Below are positions 62,072-64,000 of a DNA stretch of 64,000 nucleotides, piece after piece (the first letter of the stretch is position 1; every line of letters begins with the position of its first letter). Source of the DNA: Pseudosporangium ferrugineum (GTDB lineage Bacteria; Actinomycetota; Actinomycetes; Mycobacteriales; Micromonosporaceae); the NCBI RefSeq assembly GCF_003002065.1, contig NZ_PVZG01000012.1, positions 1-64,000 of the forward strand. The letters run 5' to 3'. The position numbers and the translations under genes were made by a program. The notes under the pieces were generated by a model. It was not told the DNA's origin, did not search any database, and saw only the letters and a list, made by a program, of their open reading frames with translations.

Positions 62072-64000
62072 TCAGCCGCCGGTGAGGGCCCGCTGCCGGG
62101 AGCTGAGCAGCGTGGTGAGGGCCGTCGCGGAGAGCGGGCGCGACAGGTGGTAGCCCTGACCGAAGCAGTATCCGAGGGCGCGCAGCTGCTCGGCCTGCGC
62201 CTCGCTCTCGATGCCCTCGGCGACCGCCTCGAGGCCCAGCGCCCCGGCCAGCTGCACCACGGCACGGGCGACGGCCTGGCGGGCGTCCCGCGCGGCGGCG
62301 TCCGCGTCGTCGATCTCGATGCCGTCCACGAAGGACTTGTCCAGCTTCACGATCGCCGTCGGGAACGCGCGGAGCAGGCTCAGCGAGGACTCGCCCGTAC
62401 CGAAGTCGTCGAGCGCGAGGCGCACGCCCGCCTGGTCCAGGTCGTGCAGCGTACGGGAGACCTGACTGCCGCGGAGCACGGCGGACTCGGTCAGCTCCAG
62501 CACCAGGCGGTCGGAGGTCAGGCCGTGGCCGTCGAGGGTGGCCAGCACATGAGCGACGAAGCCGGGGTCGTGCAGCTGGCGCGCGGACACGTTGACGCCG
62601 GCGTGCCCCGGCGCCGCCGGGCCGAACTCGGCCAGCCACGCCGCGAGCTGCCGGCACGTCCGGTCCAGCACGAAGCGCCCGAGGTCCGCGATGAGGCCGG
62701 TGCGCTCCGCCGCCGGGATGAAGTCGCCCGGCATGACGAGGCCGCGCTCCGGGTGGTTCCAGCGCACCAGCGACTCGACGCCCACCACCCTCCCGGTGTC
62801 CAGCGCCACGATCGGCTGGTAGACGACCTCCAGCTCGTCCTGGTCGAGCGCGCGGCGCAGCTCGCCGCCGAGCCGCATGTGCGCCAGGACCGGCTCGGCC
62901 ATCCCGGGCAGGAAGCGCACGTAGCCGGCCTTGCCACGCTGCTTGGCCGCGTACATGGCGACGTCGGCCTCGCGCAGCACGGTGTCGACCGTGGCGCCCG
63001 GCTCGGCGGTGGCGATGCCGATGCTGGCCTGCATCAGCAGCCGGTGCTGGCTGATCGGGGACGTCAGCGCGTCCAGGATCCGCTGCGCTACGGTCTCCCC
63101 CACGGTCGTGCCGCCGGTCAGCAGCACGGCGAACTCGTCGCCCCCGATGCGTACGGGCAGACCCTCTCCCGCCTGCTCCCGCAGCATCCCGGCGAGCGAC
63201 ACCAGCAGCTCGTCGCCGACGTCGTGGCCGAGCGAGTCGTTGACGGTCTTGAAGTCGTCGAGGTCGACGAGCAGCACCGTGGCGCCCCGGCCCCCGGCGA
63301 GCGCGGCGTGCAGCCGGTCGCGGAACATCGCCCGGTTGGCGAGGCCGGTCAGGCTGTCGTGGCTGACCTGGTGCTGGAGCCGTTCCTCGTGGGCCCGGAT
63401 GTCGTGCAGCAGCCGCGCGTTGTCCCGGAACGCCACGAACTGGCGTACCACCACCAGCACGCTGACCACCACGGCGGCGACCAGCACGATCCGGTCGGGC
63501 CAGCGCACCTCGCCCGCGGCGATGGCCACCAGCGGCACGTCGACCGCGGCGACCGCGAGGTAGGGCAACAGCGACGGCGACGAGCGGCGCGACGTCCGGC
63601 GGGGGCGCAGGACGGCCGACCACTGCGCGCGTACGGCGAGCACCAGCAGCAGCGGCGCCAGCGGCAGCACCACCGCCTGCGACGGCGGCCCGCCCGCGTC
63701 GCCGTACGTGGTGGCGAGCACGGCCACCCCGGCCGCGGTCAGGCCGATGCCCGCGACCAGGCGCAGGGCGGTGGGGTCGACCGGCCCGCCGCCGAGGTAC
63801 GACACCTTGGTGATGGAGACGACCGACATCAGGAACGCCAGGCCGACCAGGGCGAGGGTCTGCGGGCTCCAGCGCTCCTCGGCGGTGATCATCGGGGCCA
63901 TCCCGAAGTACCAGAGCAGCGTCGAGCAGCCGAGGAAGGCGATCGTCCGGTCGAGGGTCCGGCGGCGGCGCTCGCCGGGGCCGGTGGCGCCCACCGGCAC
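62072..64000 (-). CDS. Membrane GGDEF-EAL c-di-GMP enzyme (5' end outside the window)
   Basis: At least 642 residues. The visible N-terminal 230 residues have about seven membrane helices, then a short helical linker (DIRAHEERLQHQVSHDSL). GGDEF domain about 215-375 with intact RIGGDEFAVLL but no RxxD I-site five residues before it. EAL domain 390-635 with ESLVRW, NVSARQ, ELTESAV, DDFGTGESS, IVKLDKSFV, AEGIES and GQGYHLSRPL, all catalytic positions present. It could make and destroy c-di-GMP; tandem proteins often do one mainly. The window ends at a GTG that may or may not be the start. Confidence 0.93.
   Translation of the reverse strand: MPVGATGPGERRRRTLDRTIAFLGCSTLLWYFGMAPMITAEERWSPQTLALVGLAFLMSVVSITKVSYLGGGPVDPTALRLVAGIGLTAAGVAVLATTYGDAGGPPSQAVVLPLAPLLLVLAVRAQWSAVLRPRRTSRRSSPSLLPYLAVAAVDVPLVAIAAGEVRWPDRIVLVAAVVVSVLVVVRQFVAFRDNARLLHDIRAHEERLQHQVSHDSLTGLANRAMFRDRLHAALAGGRGATVLLVDLDDFKTVNDSLGHDVGDELLVSLAGMLREQAGEGLPVRIGGDEFAVLLTGGTTVGETVAQRILDALTSPISQHRLLMQASIGIATAEPGATVDTVLREADVAMYAAKQRGKAGYVRFLPGMAEPVLAHMRLGGELRRALDQDELEVVYQPIVALDTGRVVGVESLVRWNHPERGLVMPGDFIPAAERTGLIADLGRFVLDRTCRQLAAWLAEFGPAAPGHAGVNVSARQLHDPGFVAHVLATLDGHGLTSDRLVLELTESAVLRGSQVSRTLHDLDQAGVRLALDDFGTGESSLSLLRAFPTAIVKLDKSFVDGIEIDDADAAARDARQAVARAVVQLAGALGLEAVAEGIESEAQAEQLRALGYCFGQGYHLSRPLSATALTTLLSSRQRALTGG

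Overview
The window is about 70% G+C DNA with frequent GTG starts, 4-base ATGA/GTGA stop-start overlaps, twin-arginine and lipobox signals, an F420-type oxidoreductase, WhiB-free actinobacterial regulators and a perfect CebR box. It looks like the chromosome of a filamentous or sporangiate actinobacterium; the gene set (cellulase, OFA-type MFS with its small subunit, several GGDEF/EAL proteins, NACHT NTPase) would suit the Micromonosporaceae, for example an Actinoplanes-like organism. That assignment is inference from style, not from a marker gene.

Layout. 1-4970 (minus): an operon of a ferric-reductase-like membrane haem protein, a NuoF-like flavoprotein with a C-terminal ferredoxin, a TlpA-like thioredoxin lipoprotein, a CcdA-like membrane protein and the start of a Ser/Thr kinase; it looks like a transmembrane electron conduit. 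5.4-9.7 kb: a membrane-anchored secreted protein, an arginase-family/GNAT pair, and a CBM2-GH6 cellulase behind a CebR operator. 9.7-14.5 kb: an OFA MFS transporter with a 35-residue partner, the remains of a sigma factor and its partner gene, and a GH2-LamG glycosidase. 14.7-24.2 kb: CutC, a small lipoprotein, UDP-glucose dehydrogenase, a GAF-GAF-GGDEF cyclase, a ThuA/oxidoreductase pair, a phosphodiesterase, a GntR regulator divergent from a PEBP protein. 24.2-33.8 kb: a fused alpha-beta glycyl-tRNA synthetase and a divergent glycerol regulon (IclR and GlpK on one side, GlpF-GlpK-GlpD on the other). 33.8-40.6 kb: a PH-like membrane protein, a sirtuin with a repeat insertion, a secreted triple-repeat protein, and a 1223-residue NACHT/pentapeptide/beta-propeller protein in operon with a DUF1801 protein. 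40.9-43.5 kb: small membrane protein, ECF sigma factor and PAS-EAL phosphodiesterase, all overlapping. 43.6-54.7 kb: a reductive pyrimidine (or hydantoin) catabolic cluster with its MocR regulator, an F420-type oxidoreductase and an ABC importer. 54.7-64 kb: TetR/DHA2 efflux pair, an excisionase-like antitoxin with a decayed PIN toxin, a hypothetical protein, a secreted sugar dehydrogenase plus TIM-barrel protein, and a membrane GGDEF-EAL protein cut by the window end.

No tRNA, rRNA, CRISPR array or insertion sequence was recognised. The least ordinary loci are the NACHT/DUF1801 operon, the haem-flavin-thiol operon, the sirtuin with 9-residue repeats between its zinc-ligand pairs, the triple-repeat secreted protein, and two decaying loci (sigma factor remnant; PIN toxin remnant).
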